A DNA stretch of 64,000 nucleotides from Adiantum capillus-veneris (taxonomy: Eukaryota > Streptophyta > Polypodiopsida > Polypodiales > Pteridaceae). This document shows positions 24,511-37,000 of the stretch, piece by piece. The notes under the pieces are model-generated. The model was given only the letters and a program-made list of their open reading frames with translations. It did no database searches and had not been told where the DNA came from. The DNA lies in the NCBI GenBank assembly GCA_014529385.2, contig CM043959.1, forward strand, positions 64,183,753-64,247,752, given 5' to 3'. The position numbers and the translations under genes were made by a program. Positions within the stretch are counted from its first letter, which is position 1; the number at the start of each line of letters is the position of its first letter.

Positions 24511-25812
24511 GGTACTTCAGCAACGACATGATCTTCCATTAGCAAGGCATTTTGGGGTTAATAAGACAATTGAGCTTCTCTCCTGTGACTTTTGGTGGCC
24601 TCAAATGTGGAAGCTTGTCAAGGAGTATGTAGACACTTGTGACACTTTCAATAGATCAAAGGCCCCTCGTCATCATCCTCATGGGTTACTCCATCCCTTG
24701 CCCATTCCAAGAAAACCATGGTCATCCATCTCCATGGATTTCATTGTAGATCTACCCTTGTCACAAGGATTTGACTCCATTTTAGTAGTTGTGGATCGGT
24801 TTACAAAAATGGCACACTTCATTCCAACCACTAAAACCATCACCGGTGAAGCTACGGCCAAACTCTTTCTACAGCATATCTATCGTTATCACGGGTTATC
24901 GGATGAGATAGTTTCTGATCGAGGCCCACAATTCATCTCTAGCTTTTGGAAAAGCTTATTCAAGCTTTTGGAAAAGCTTATTCAAGCTACTCGGAGTACA
25001 AATCAACCTCTCCTCAGCCAATCACCCACAAAGTGATGGACAAGCAGAGAGAGTAAATCAAGTTTTGAAATAGTATCTCCGTTGTACTATCAATTACCAC
25101 CAGGATAATTGGGTCGAGCTCCTACCGCTAGAAGATTTCTTTTATAATAACAATTTTCATGCCTCCACCCATCACACTCCATTCTTTGCTAATTACGGTC
25201 AACATCCCAAACAGGATATCCACAGACACCATCAAGTCAAGAATCCAACTGCTATTCATCTTACAAAACAATTATCTGCAATTCACAAAGAACTTACAAT
25301 TCATATTAAAGAAGCTTAATCCAAGTGTAAGGAGAGTGCAGATCTCCATCGCATGCAGCATTCAAAATACAAAGAAGGGGATAAAGTGTGGCTCCTCTGG
25401 CGTGATCTGCGTTCATCTCGTCCCTGTCAAAAGATTGATTATCAAAGGCTCGGCCCGTTAAAATTATTAGTCAAGTCAATCCAATCACCTATCAACTCTG
25501 ATTGCCCTCATCCATGAAAATGAGTCCTAGAACCTTGTCACACATCTAAGATCCCAAGAAGAGTCCTACAACCACCTCCTCCAGTTGAGATTCAAGGACA
25601 TGACAAATATGAGGTTGAGAAAGTCCTAGATTCTCGAGTATTGCATGGCAGGTTACAGTACTTGGTGCATTGGAAAGGCTATGATTTCAGTGAACGAACG
25701 TGGGAACCAGCACACAATCTTCAGCATGCATCTCTCAAAGTCCAAGAGTTCCATCAACAGCATCCATGGAAGCCCCAGTCAAGGAACACCACTGCTCATC
25801 ATGGAACTTGTC
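24511..25812 (+). pseudogene. Chromovirus integrase and chromodomain, frameshifted
   Basis: The zinc-finger end is LPLARHFGVNKTIELL ... CDTFNRSK, with Phe where the second Cys of CxxC should be. The core shows SMDFIVDLP, SDRGPQF and, in another frame, [10 protein letters not shown], giving D, D and E. A 22-bp tandem duplication at 24941-24984 causes the first frameshift. Stops and shifts follow, but YKEGDKVWLLWRD is readable. The chromodomain is at about 25607-25730: YEVEKVLDSRVLHGRLQYL then VHWKGYDFSERTWEP, with conserved aromatic positions. Chromodomains steer integration to marked chromatin. This copy is dead. Confidence 0.85.
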
Positions 25813-25954
25813 TGAAAGGACTAGGGAACTGAACATGCTCATCACCACCCAGCCATGCCCTATATAGGCCCTTGGCCTTCTAAATATAGGGACCCCCTTG
25901 ATTGCATGTCCGTCCTGGCCCTTGGCCCGGACTGGTCCTACCATTGTCCTGACA
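25813..25954 (-). repeat. 3' LTR of the minus-strand non-autonomous element (142 bp)
   Basis: Runs from TGAAAGGACTAGGG to GTCCTGACA on the plus strand. It is nearly identical to 29960-30140 except that a 13-base unit (CCCTGGCCCTTGG type) is expanded by 39 bases in the other copy. Confidence 0.9.
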
Positions 25955-28900
25955 TTACTCCCCCCTTGGAGAAGCGTTTTCGTCCGCGAAAACACAAGTG
26001 ATGGTATCTTCATAATAACACTAATGTTTTCTACTGTAACATCCCACACATGGATCCAACGGTTCATTTGAGCGGAACCCAGTTCAGTAGGAGGTTCAAT
26101 GAAACCAAGAGTAACATCTTGATTTTCTACATTGTTGTCCATTTGGAACCATTTGATGGTACCGGTTCCTATCAAAACATAGTGTGTAGACTCCCTTTAG
26201 AATGCTCATGATCATGGTAAATGAGTTTATCAGAACACAGGTGTACCAAAAAGATTACCTCGTGTCACTTTCCATGAAAGTAACTTGATGACATAACTCA
26301 TCAGCCAATTTTAGGTCCTTGACTTGGTCCCAATTTTCATCATCAGTAAACAACCCCACCCTAATGAGTGTTGAAGGTTGAGAACCTGAGTTATACATGA
26401 AGAGACTACCTAGTCGCAACATGCGTTAACTAATAGTAAGTAAACTCCAAAAAGAGCAATAAATGCTTATGAATTTGATTGCTTGGTGCTAATGTACGCG
26501 CTTTGCATATCCTTTAGCCCAAGATTACACTTTGTAATCTGTCAATCCCCTTGGATACTGACAGTACTGAGGTGTGTTTCCCCCACGGTTTACAGACAGT
26601 CTTCCCAGACGACTGGTAAACGGGGAATCACAATAGCGTATAACATTGTTGAGAAATCAACAATGTTTGGAATAACCATCATGGTTAACTTGAAAAATCC
26701 ACAAACACCCAAACCGAGCCATGACCTCTATTGGTTATTAGTAGACTCAAAATTAATCTCATTGAGATAGTGCTTGTAGAGTGCAAAATGCTTCATAAGC
26801 AACAACCTGAGGAATATGCATGTCGTTCCAAATTAGCCTTTGCTAAACACTAGGGCCCATAACACCTAGTGTGCATGCATTTAGCAAAAAACAGATCCGA
26901 ACCTGTATTTCCATGGTGATCCTTAATGCCTATGGGGTGATGTAGCAATCACCCGCCGGGTCTTTCCCCAAAACAGTATGTCCATAGATACTCCATAGTG
27001 CTATAGAGAGAGCAGGGGACACACACAAGTGAACTATCGATCTCTTATAGACAACCATGTTGGCTCAACTGATTGTTGCATCTATACTCCATGGTAGAGA
27101 TCAACTGATGTGAGTTTAAGATTATCAGAAACTCAATTCGAGCGTTGCACTAAAAACATGTAGTGCGTATAGAACACCCAAAAGATCTGGAATGGCAACA
27201 TGCTTGCTTGGCCATTACATCAATGGGAACATCCAGGGGATGGATTTGTTCAAGCTATAGAATAATCTCCCAACAAATACCAGCATTGGGTCTTACCCTA
27301 GGTCTGATAATGGCTCTTAGCCTGTGTGGCTCATAGATCTTATGCCAATTAGTGTTCAATCGAGAAACCGATGAAGACTAATTGCAGTGGCATCTTGGCC
27401 ACTTACTTGCTGAGAGTTAGAGCACCTTGGCTCATGTCTTCCGTCTCACGAGCAAAACATGTATCAGAAGCTTCTTAGCAAGTTTTCATTATTCTTAGAG
27501 AGAAAAAAGAAACAGAGATAAGAAGAGCATGCTGGGCTGAGGAACTTTCCTTAAATTTCTAGAGTGTGTGTCCTGATGCCTTTTATGCCTGACTTGCAAC
27601 TTATCCTATAAGTATGCCACAAGCTGCCTGTATAACGCTCTCAGTGAGAGAGGAAACAGAAAACACAAGCCACAACTTGACGCACTTACCATGTATGGGG
27701 TTGTGACTTTACAAAAATGACATAATATGGCACGCTACCTGTGAAATAAGTTCTAGATTTAGGTTCCATTTAGTTGTATTGCGCGTTGAAAGCAACCAAA
27801 AATGTAAACAATCGAGAACTTAGTTTGTTCGTTACAAAGTGTCTGGTGTGATAGCGGAAGCGTAATTTCGGAAGCGGTGAATTTATGCCACCTAGTTTCA
27901 ATGACAGTCTCAACCATGTGAGCCCTTGGTATACGTGCCTTGCACGATGACACTGGCATGGATACATCACAGTGCGTTGTTGCTTAAACTATGAGCTTAT
28001 ATCCACAGAGTGCCAAATATGTGTGCCATTATCATTGATCCGAAGTCAAGCGATACTACTATGGCACATAGAGAAGCCATGCTACACATGAAGAGACGCA
28101 AAGCACTTTGCTTTATATAGTTTCTTCGTATGGAGGCTGCCCAAGCACTTTGCTTGGCACAGTAGAGAGGTCTTTGCCAGAATGAAAAGTAAAATATTCA
28201 CAAAAACAAACATAACTTGGAATTGACTAACCTTGTCATTGCGGTGACATGTGGTGCAGAGATTTGGAAGGAAAAAAACTCATTCCAACCCCGCTCTTAG
28301 CCATTTCTGCTTTGCGAAATATTGTTGCAAGAGAGTTATTGTATATACACAGACCCCCTTTGTATCATATACGTATGTCTTGTACATAATGAGACAACTG
28401 GTAAGCATATTGTCAAATCCTTTCCAAGTTTCTATGCTCATAGCATATGCCAAAAGTGGGAAGGCTCAATGCAAAATGTAGAAATGGAAGCCTTGCTTCA
28501 CATAAGGAAGGATTAGTTAGCCAACAGATGCTGCTCTCGACGTACAGATATCCTAGTAAACAAAAATTGACCTTGTCAATGGAAATTGGTTAGTGTTGTG
28601 TGGCTAGCATCTTTGCCGGTTTCTGAAAGTAGTGACAAGAAGTTGGCCATGCCGACTCCTATGTACCCGTTCATCAAGTCAAACCACATGGTGTGTCGAT
28701 TGCCTTGAGAGTCCATTGGCACCAAAAAAAAATGAACTGTTGATGATCCGTGCAGCAGATCAATGCAGCAGGTACCAAGCCATGCTTGAGTTGATTTCAC
28801 AATGTAAGCATTGAGGTGATTTCAACAATGAATGCCAAGAGCACCATACTATGCGCATACCGTACTGGGTGTGGAGATAACTCAACTACCTTGTATCACT

Positions 28901-29813
28901 TGAGGAGTCAATACAAGCCGTGCTTGTAAAAGACAATCAAGCCGTGCTTGTTTCATGTTAGCGAACCATAATTAAAAACAATTTATTGCATAACTAATTC
29001 AAAAAGTAATGCCAAAATGTAGACAGATTTACCTGGAATTATGTCAAAAATCTGTGAAGGCAGCACAGTACGGGAAGGTTCTTGCTCTTAATCGAGCATG
29101 CCAAACATCTTGTCTGTCTTCATCAATCCTTGGAAATATCTTTCTAATGATTTGCGGGAGCACTTTGCTTCCTCTCTATTGCCATAGCCGCTTTGCCGAG
29201 GCTCGAGCATGAGCATACATGACAGGACATGCATACTTTGGAAAAGCCACCTTTGCCTCCCTTCAAGAAATCCTGGCAAACCGGGCAAGGCATCCGTGCA
29301 TGGCGCCTCCGCCCCTTCAATCCTTTAGCCTTTGGTCGTGCCTTCAATCCTCATGTGCATCCAGGGTGGCCCGGCAGGCAGCTCTTGGTGGGGTGGGCCG
29401 CTTGGATAACATAAGGTTGTTTTTTTCTTTTAAAAAAATTTAAAAAAAAAACTTCTTACTCTATTGTGAGCGATGGCGGCTCTGTTGCGTCGAGCAACAG
29501 AGGCTTATCAAGGACGCCTCATGCCGAATTTGGCCTGGCTGATGAGACGTGATCTCCTCAGGGGCCTGGAGCGCATCCGACAAGCTCCCTTTTGGCGGGT
29601 TTAAACAGGTCGACCTGCGTCCCCTTTTCTCGCTAGCAACCGATCCCGCGGCAGCTTGTCGCATCCCCTCGGCCTCAAGCAGCCCATCATGGCTACGGCT
29701 TGAAGAAGAGATCGGGATTGGGAGACATATACATCCGCCATTCGAAGCATGCAAAACTCCTCATCCGTCTTGGCTGCGACACTCCTCATCCGTCTTGGCT
29801 TCTTCATTGCATG

Positions 29814-29896
<83 letters not shown>

Positions 29897-29959
29897 GGAG
29901 AGAATGCCATGCTTCTTCCCCTCCTCCATGGTTGCTCCCTCCCTGAGCTTTGATACCAG
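25955..29959. other. Internal region of the non-autonomous LTR element, non-coding
   Basis: About 4.0 kb with only short random frames on either strand and no gag, protease, reverse transcriptase or integrase motif. It contains a polypurine tract at its left end, a (GA)n run at 29820-29893 and the primer site at its right end. Confidence 0.7.
29820..29893. repeat. (GA)n microsatellite in the non-autonomous element
   Basis: A nearly pure GA run of about 37 units, 66 bases inside the right LTR; on the element's own strand it is a CT tract in the leader. Confidence 0.95.
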
Positions 29960-30140
29960 TGAAAGGACTAGGGAACTGAACATGCTCATCACCACCCAGC
30001 CATGCCCTATATAGGCCCTTGGCCTTCTAAATATAGGGACCCCCTTGACTGCATGTCCGTCCTGGCCCTTGGCCCTGGCCCTTGGCCCTGGCCCTTGGCC
30101 CTGGCCCTTGGCCCGGACTGGTCCTACCATTGTCCTGACA
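29960..30140 (-). repeat. 5' LTR of the minus-strand non-autonomous element (181 bp)
   Basis: Same sequence as 25813-25954 with a CCCTTGGCCCTGG-like minisatellite (30059-30115) that has three additional 13-base units. TATATAGG and AAATATAGGG are candidate TA-rich elements. Confidence 0.9.
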
Positions 30141-30162
30141 TTATCACTAGAGGAGGGGGTAA

Positions 30163-30855
30163 TGTCATGGATGCTTGAGAGTCAGTAGCTACCTGCATCA
30201 TCGCCTGTGTCATTACCTACATCATCACTAGAAGGCTCTAGAAGAATCTAGAAGATTCTAGAAGGTTGTAAAAGTATCAAGGAGATTCTAGAAGTTTCTA
30301 GAAGCATGGAGAAGATTTCGAAAGAATCTAGAAGTTTTGGGAAAGCTATAGAAAGTTGAAGAAGGATCTAGAAGAGCTAGAAGGATCAAGAAGTTTTTAG
30401 AAGCTTCGAGAAGATTCTGGAAGAATCTAGAAGTTTTTGGAAAGCTCTAGAAAGTTGAAGAAGGATCCAAAAGGTTCTAGAAGAACTAGAAGTATCAAGA
30501 GGGTTCTAGAAGATTCTAACCTCCTCAAGAAGAACCTAGAAAGTCCTAACCTCCTCAAGTAACCTCCTCAAGAACTAGTATATATAAGGTTCTTGGGCCA
30601 CAAGCCCCTCAGTCTTGTCAACACCAGTTGTGAGCCTCCTATGAGGAAATCCCTCTTCTAGTTCTTATGTTCAAGTCTTGTCCTTGCAATCAAGCCTTGT
30701 CTTGTACTCAAGTCATGTAATCCAAGGCTTGTATCTAGCTCTCTTAATAAAGTATTAAGTCTTATATCAATATTAAGCTTATCATCAAGTACAAGTTCTT
30801 GTACATTGTGAGCATCTCCTCTTGCTCTCTTCTATCTCTATACACGCTCATAACA
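30163..30855 (+). repeat. 3' LTR of the chromovirus, about 693 bp
   Basis: Opens TGTCATGGATG directly after the polypurine tract and is taken to close CATAACA at 30855. It holds a heat-shock-element cluster (30227-30520), a TATA box (TATATAAG, 30580-30587) and a polyadenylation-like AATAAAG near 30747. No second LTR is in the window to confirm the right edge. Confidence 0.75.
30227..30520 (+). promoter_or_regulatory. Cluster of perfect heat-shock elements in the LTR U3
   Basis: Heat-shock factor trimers bind alternating GAA/TTC units with two-base spacing. Perfect arrays are GAAGATTCTAGAA (30251-30263, three units), TTCTAGAAGTTTCTAGAA (30286-30303, four), TTCGAGAAGATTCTGGAA (30405-30422, four) and TTCTAGAAGATTC (30504-30516, three), among about 15 further CTAGAAG units. 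They lie 60-330 bases upstream of the TATA box, as in heat-induced plant retrotransposons such as ONSEN. Heat induction is inferred. Confidence 0.8.
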
Positions 30856-30879
30856 ATATGCTTGAACTTGTCATATACT

Positions 30880-31870
30880 CAGTTGTGTAAAATTGTCAAT
30901 CCTAAGGCAAATGTGAATAATCGCGAGTATTTACTTATGGGATTTTTTGGCATCTTTTTGCTAAAATGTTGATACAAAGTGGTTAAGAAACTCAACTTAA
31001 GCTCCCTAGCCAAGTTTCACCAAATTTGGATAAATTTTGTTCAATTTGTCAACAGTTTTCGGTTCGTAGATTGACTTTATAAATCTGGCCATAATTTTCA
31101 CTATAATGATCCAAATCTTACAAAATTTCATATATGTGCTCAATACAACATGATAAAACTTGTGGTATGATTAGTTGGTCAAAAAAGTTAAAAAATAGGA
31201 CAAAAGTAAATAATCGTGACCATTTACTTCTGGTAAAGTTTTACCTATATTTGGTCATTTGAGCATATACACATGTTTAACATTTCAATCTTAGCCTCTC
31301 AGTCAAGTAAATTTAAGCAAGATTTATCAAGTCAGACAAAATTTCTCGACAATCAATATGGATATCAATTTTCATCAAGGTTCTGGTTTGTTTTGTGATC
31401 CAAACTCTATGAGCCTTCACAAAAGATGTTTGTAATCATGCATAGCGTCTTTGGTATCAACCTTGATCATTTTTTAGCTTAAAGTAAATAATCATGATTA
31501 TCTACTTTTGACCTAAAATGAATATTTTTTGTACTTTTTTCACTGGTCAATCCTTTTGTGACATGTTTTAAGCCTCTGAGTCAAGTTTTACAGAATTTGA
31601 ACAAGATTTATCAAGTCAGACACAATTTCTATGGATTTCAGTTTTTGTCTGTTTTGCGATCTAAACTCTATGAGCCTTTACAAAAGATGTTTGTAATCAT
31701 GCATAGAGACTCTGGTATCAGCCTTGGTAAGTTTTGAGTTGAAATCAAATAATCGCAATTATTTACTTCTGGTCCAAAATGAACACTTTTTTCAACTTTT
31801 TCAGTGGATAGTCTTTTTATGATCTATTTTAAGCCTTTGAGTCAAGTCAAAACTTAATTTGGCCTAAATT
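30880..31870. repeat. Diverged tandem array, unit about 260-290 bp, with AATAATCGCGATTATT core
   Basis: Palindromic cores lie at 30915-30936, 31205-31229, 31483-31507 and 31744-31768, usually followed by TTACTT. The longer context (TTTTAAGCCTCTGAGTCAAG, ACAAAAGATGTTTGTAATC) recurs between copies, so this is a tandem array with strong divergence. A further core at 32778-32800 stands alone. Confidence 0.7.
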
Positions 31871-32430
31871 CTTAAGAAAATGTAGATAATCTGAGCTTTT
31901 GCAAACTCTTGAAAATTTACCTCAAATGCATCTTTAAGCCTACCCACTAGTTCATACAACTTTTAGAGCATAATCTCCAGCTGGTTCAGTGGTTGACAGT
32001 CTTTTGGTGCTGTTTCAAGCAATAGACCTGAAATTATGTAACTTCACATAAACAACTCACAGATGATTCTTTTGGAGTGAGAAACGCTTTGAGATCCCAC
32101 CTCAGATTCTACTTACCCTACTCCTAGGTTCTACTGTGTTGGGGTTGTGGAAAGTGTCCACAAACACTTGTTTCCTTGTTTTTTAAGATTTTGTGAGCCT
32201 TGATCTTAAGACTTGTCTTGCCCATCAATCATTCTCAAAATCTTAATTTAATCCTACAATCCTACAAGGTACTTAGCAAGTACAACTTACTTCCAAGTTA
32301 CTTCTACACACCAAAAGACGACACTCTTATGCTATGCGGTTTTAAAGAGAAAGTTTAACTCTAGGTGAACCTAGAGGAGGTTAGTGGACAACTACACAAG
32401 ACACTCTTGTTTTCCTAGTTTAGGTCTATT
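31871..32430. other. AT-rich non-coding spacer
   Basis: No coding, RNA or element ends recognised. On the minus strand it would be the leader downstream of the primer site at 32431-32452. Confidence 0.5.
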
Positions 32431-33440
32431 CGTCCCCGACAACGGCACCAAATGTGGGATGGGTGTCTAACCTCACTCCTATCTTATTGTAGACATAGCG
32501 AGAACCACTAACATAATCGTCAATCCATGGGACGAAGTTGACTCAACTAGTGTATAGAGGCTACAAGAGATTGTGAATCTCTTGGAAAACAACAGACAAC
32601 TTGATCTAACTCAGGCTACACTCAAATGACAAAAATCACCAAAAGCTAGTCGCTAATCAGCAAACAAATCATAACTGTTAGAGCATCAAATGACATCCAA
32701 ACATTATGAAACTTCTAGGACATGTTTATAAGACCTAAACACACATACTTATGGTCTGAAATCTCACTTTAGGTCAAGTGCAAAAATCGCGATTATTAAC
32801 AGCCAATGAGTTTTTGACCTAGTCGTTTTCGACCCAGAATGCATCTAAATGGTTAGAGATGATGCCCCAATATGCCACCTATGCTTGTTTTATGTCTTTC
32901 AACTTAAATTCCTACTTATAATGATATTAGGCCGCAGGTCGACGACGCCAAAGGCTATAGATTACCCTAAAATGTTTACGTCAATGTGTAGAGCTCTTAC
33001 CTACGGTTGCAATGCAACAGAAGACACTGCAATGTGACAATTAGAAAGGAAGTAGGAAGCGCGAGAAGGAGAGAAGTGAGTGCTGTTATCTCACAATGTG
33101 TTATTTTACCCAAAACTTAATCAAAACTTTACAAAGTTGGCTTTTATACCTTAGCCAAGGTCTAAAATATGCAATGTTTGGGCGTCCAAAACCTTTAGGG
33201 CTTCATCACTTACTGAATCTGCAACCTAGGCATAGTAATTGACATGTTCTTTACAGCTTGGAGCTCCCATTGAGCCCTAACACATTAAAAATATTACAAT
33301 GGCTTGAAATAAATCAGGAATTCACAATACATGACCATTTTGGGGAAATGTGAAAAATGTGTAGCTCCAATCTTTACTGCTTCTTCATGTTGATCTTCGA
33401 TGTGCATTTGTAAGGCTTGGCCTTTAGCAGCTTCTATTAA
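32431..33440 (-). mobile_element. Primer site and LTR edge of a minus-strand Tat/Athila-type element
   Basis: On the minus strand TTTGGTGCCGTTGTCGGGG (plus 32434-32452) matches the tRNA-Asp-type primer site of Tat/Athila elements. The plus strand then begins TGTGGGATGGG at 32453, which would be the inner end of an LTR read on the minus strand. The LTR's other end cannot be fixed; a boundary before the CT run at 33460 is the outer limit. No coding part is visible to the left, so the element is decayed or rearranged. Confidence 0.5.
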
Positions 33441-33451
33441 CTGACGACTCA

Positions 33452-33760
<309 letters not shown>

Positions 33761-34004
33761 TCTGCAAGTGTTTCAAAATTTGTGAAAAAACGTTCTAAAG
33801 CAGCTCGCCTCGGCGCGAGATTGCTTCAAGAAGTATTTTTTACTTTTTGGAGGTCATGTGGAGCTTCTTGAGTCTACCTACTGCTGTCGTTTTTTGGAGC
33901 AGATGTGCAACTCCCGATGAGGCAACCCTTGCCACCGGTACTGCCATCTTCTCCTCTTTTTTCTTGTTCCAAGATTTGCCTTCAATGTCGGGATGATGCA
34001 TTGA

Positions 34005-34066
<62 letters not shown>

Positions 34067-37000
34067 CTATGAACTCCTTTTCATCTATGGTGGTGTTGAA
34101 TTGGGTTCAAAAGACTTCCATCTTGTTACCTCCAAGATTCTTGATGGCATTGAAAGCTAATTGTCATTGAAAGTATACACTTGAAGGGCCATATGACATG
34201 CCAACCCACAAAAAGTCATCAAAGTTTGGATGCTCTCTCATGGTATATGGTTGTGCCAACATAGAGATCAAGCAAGTGCACGTACAATGCTTGTGACGAA
34301 GACAAGAGCACAAGTATAATCTATCGTTTGAGGCTTGCCATACATTCTAAGAAAAAAAATATTCTTGTATACATAACAATAAGCTAAGATGCAGATAGAG
34401 AAGTATGCAGCATTCAAAAAAGTATGATATCATATGTGAATAAAGTTTTTCCTTTTTTTTAAAACGACACAAAGAGAGAGCTCATGAGAGAAAAGTGTGT
34501 GTGCGTGTACACAAGTCTTGAGAAAGATGCCATGATGTCATTCCTACACTTTTGTCTTGGCAATAACTGCATCTTTTGTGTCCTTTCTGTTGACAGGGCT
34601 TCTCTCCTAAATCTATTGCTACTGCTCTTGATTATATACTTAAAGCTGTTGGTTTAGAGAATTAATTTGTCTCTATCTTGAATCCCTATCCATAATCATG
34701 TTACACGAGCTTGGGTTCAATACAATCAATCCCTTTGATGACTAGCAAGTGTTTTCTTTTTATTAGACTTATGATGTGCTCACGCGAGGCTTAGTTACCT
34801 ATAAGCCTCAAAATATCTAACGCAAGGCGGACATAGCAACTGAAAAGGATAGGGAGTATCATGTAGTGAGAAAAAGAGTGAGGTGCAGATAGGTGAGAGA
34901 GAGAGAGAGAGAGAGGTAACCGGCAAGTAACATGCATAGTTTTCAAACTATGCCTAAAAAGGCATAGTCACAAAAACTAAGCCAGTGGAAAGCTGATGGA
35001 TGTCATTGCCAAGTAGTAAAACATGGGAAGTAACTGAGATTGGAAAACTAATCCGTTGGACTATCGTCAATACAGATGAAGAATTGATGGAAGGGTTCTT
35101 GGTGACGGGTAAGGTAACTACAGTTAACATGCTTTCAACAAGTTGTGCTTCCTGGCATTCCAAAGACTTTGGTCCCGATTTCTAAGTAAAAGAGTTCTCA
35201 TTCCTCCCTGGACAATCATGTCACCATATTTTTGAACACTATGGCCAAAACCTCATTCCCATGGCTAAAGCATTCAGACATCACTTTGGGAGTCATTTGT
35301 TACTACAAAACAAACATTCAAAGAAATTACAACCCCATTGTTGAACTCTTCAACCACTTCACCATAGCTCAAACCAAACACTTCCACTCAAGAAGACAAG
35401 TTAGCAAGTACCACCAACCAATGTCACTTATAGATGCATCATGAATACAATATCCTTTCTCAAACAGCATGCATGAATGCGTGCACATTGCATAACTAAT
35501 CCGACTAGTATCAGGCTTTAGGCTATTCCCATAACCTTAAGCATTGGCTTTGATACTAGGTGAGAGGTACCCCTCCTCGGCGGTTTATGCACAAAATATA
35601 CAATTTACATCTTTATACAATTTTCAATATACATCAGAGTTGCGGAAGCTTTTGCATAGGGGATGATTTCTCAGCGCCCAACCAAGCATGGAGTTTAGGC
35701 CATGAGCCAGACTGCATCCAGAGGTACCTAGCGACTAGTGCTTCCCCTGGATGGGCGGTATGAATGAAAGCGTACTCAAGAAAAATATAACATTGTGGAG
35801 GGTGAATATATGTGTACACCGCGTTGCGGGAAGAGAGATGGAGAATATAGTGGAGGGTGAAATAGAGTGCCCCTGTCTACATGAAACAGGCAACCATGTA
35901 TTAATGCAATGACAAAATATGGGTATACCATAACATCAAAAAGTTTATGACAAAATAACTAGTAGAGCATAGGACCCTGTGTAGGGATCGACCGGTCCAC
36001 CCATCCACTTTCGCTCTACTACGGACAGAGATAATTTCACTTCACCGGGAGCGAGCTAGAACACTTCCAACCTATCTGAGCCAGACATAAGCTGAGGCCG
36101 CTTTGCCTCCCTCAAAGGATCCCACGTACCAGTAGGTGGTAGGGTATCAACACCAACTATATCAGTTTAGGTGCCATGCCTCTTCGATGCCCAACATCGG
36201 GTGTTTAAGCAAAGCCAAGGCAAAATCTCCGATGCGTTAGCTCTGTAGGTCATTCAACCCCCGATGCACTAATCATGTAGATGAGCTTAACAAAAAAGAA
36301 GAAGACCTAGGGAACACCCCCAATCCAGCAAAGCCCCACATCAACGACCCTTTAGTCTAAGGCTAAGCAATGTAGGTGATCCTAGTCTTGTAGCGACGTT
36401 GCCATGAGAAACATAACACATGAGTCCAATCACAATAGCAATTTTCATATGCACAAACAATCTTTTCCAAGCAGCTAGATTGTACAGGGTCTGTACCCTT
36501 CCAAGTCTACCATAAACCATCTTGATCACTTCATGATCCAATTCAAATCCATAAACCATAATCCAAACACATCACACGGGTGAGCCCTCCACCCTACTTG
36601 GGTGAGACACAACCAATCCTGCATAACCACTTTAGAACATAACATGGCTGCAAAAATTTCGGCAGCATAACCAAATCAGAAAAAAAAACCATAAGCCATA
36701 CCAGCTTGCACCATAAAATTTCAACCATAATCCGTGAGGGAATCTCATCCCTTAATCATAAATCATAATCACAATGAATCAACTCTCACACTTGGAGTTT
36801 GACACATCCCTTGCAATCAATTGGAGTCCACACACATGTGATCCTTAAGACGTGATTCTTTCATGCATAAAAAGAGTCCGATCAGAAACTAATCATGATA
36901 TAAAAATTCAATTTTGACAACATCCAACCATGCAAAGTTGATGCATCACATCTGCACTTCACCTCTCTAGCACATAGAACTAGTTTTGACCTAGAAAGGT

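Larger units (their letters stand above)
25813..30140 (-). mobile_element. Non-autonomous LTR retrotransposon (LARD/TRIM-like), minus strand, 4.33 kb
   Basis: Direct terminal repeats 25813-25954 and 29960-30140 begin TG and end CA. On the minus strand, a site matching the plant initiator-Met primer site (TGGTATCAAAGCTC, plus 29945-29958) follows the right LTR and a G-rich tract (plus 25955-25971) precedes the left LTR, fixing the orientation. The flanking 5-mers are TTGTC and TTATC, a target duplication with one change. No gag or pol sequence is readable inside, so it depended on another element. Confidence 0.85.
24511..30855 (+). mobile_element. Chromovirus (chromodomain Ty3 element), 3' part, interrupted twice
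   Basis: Integrase and chromodomain coding lies at 24511-25812, then a 4.3 kb LTR element is inserted, then the original polypurine tract (AGAGGAGGGGG at 30149-30159) and the LTR at 30163-30855. The left part is separated by the Athila/Tat-like element, which seems to have landed within the integrase zinc-finger region. The order integrase, chromodomain, polypurine tract, LTR is diagnostic of chromoviruses. Confidence 0.8.
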
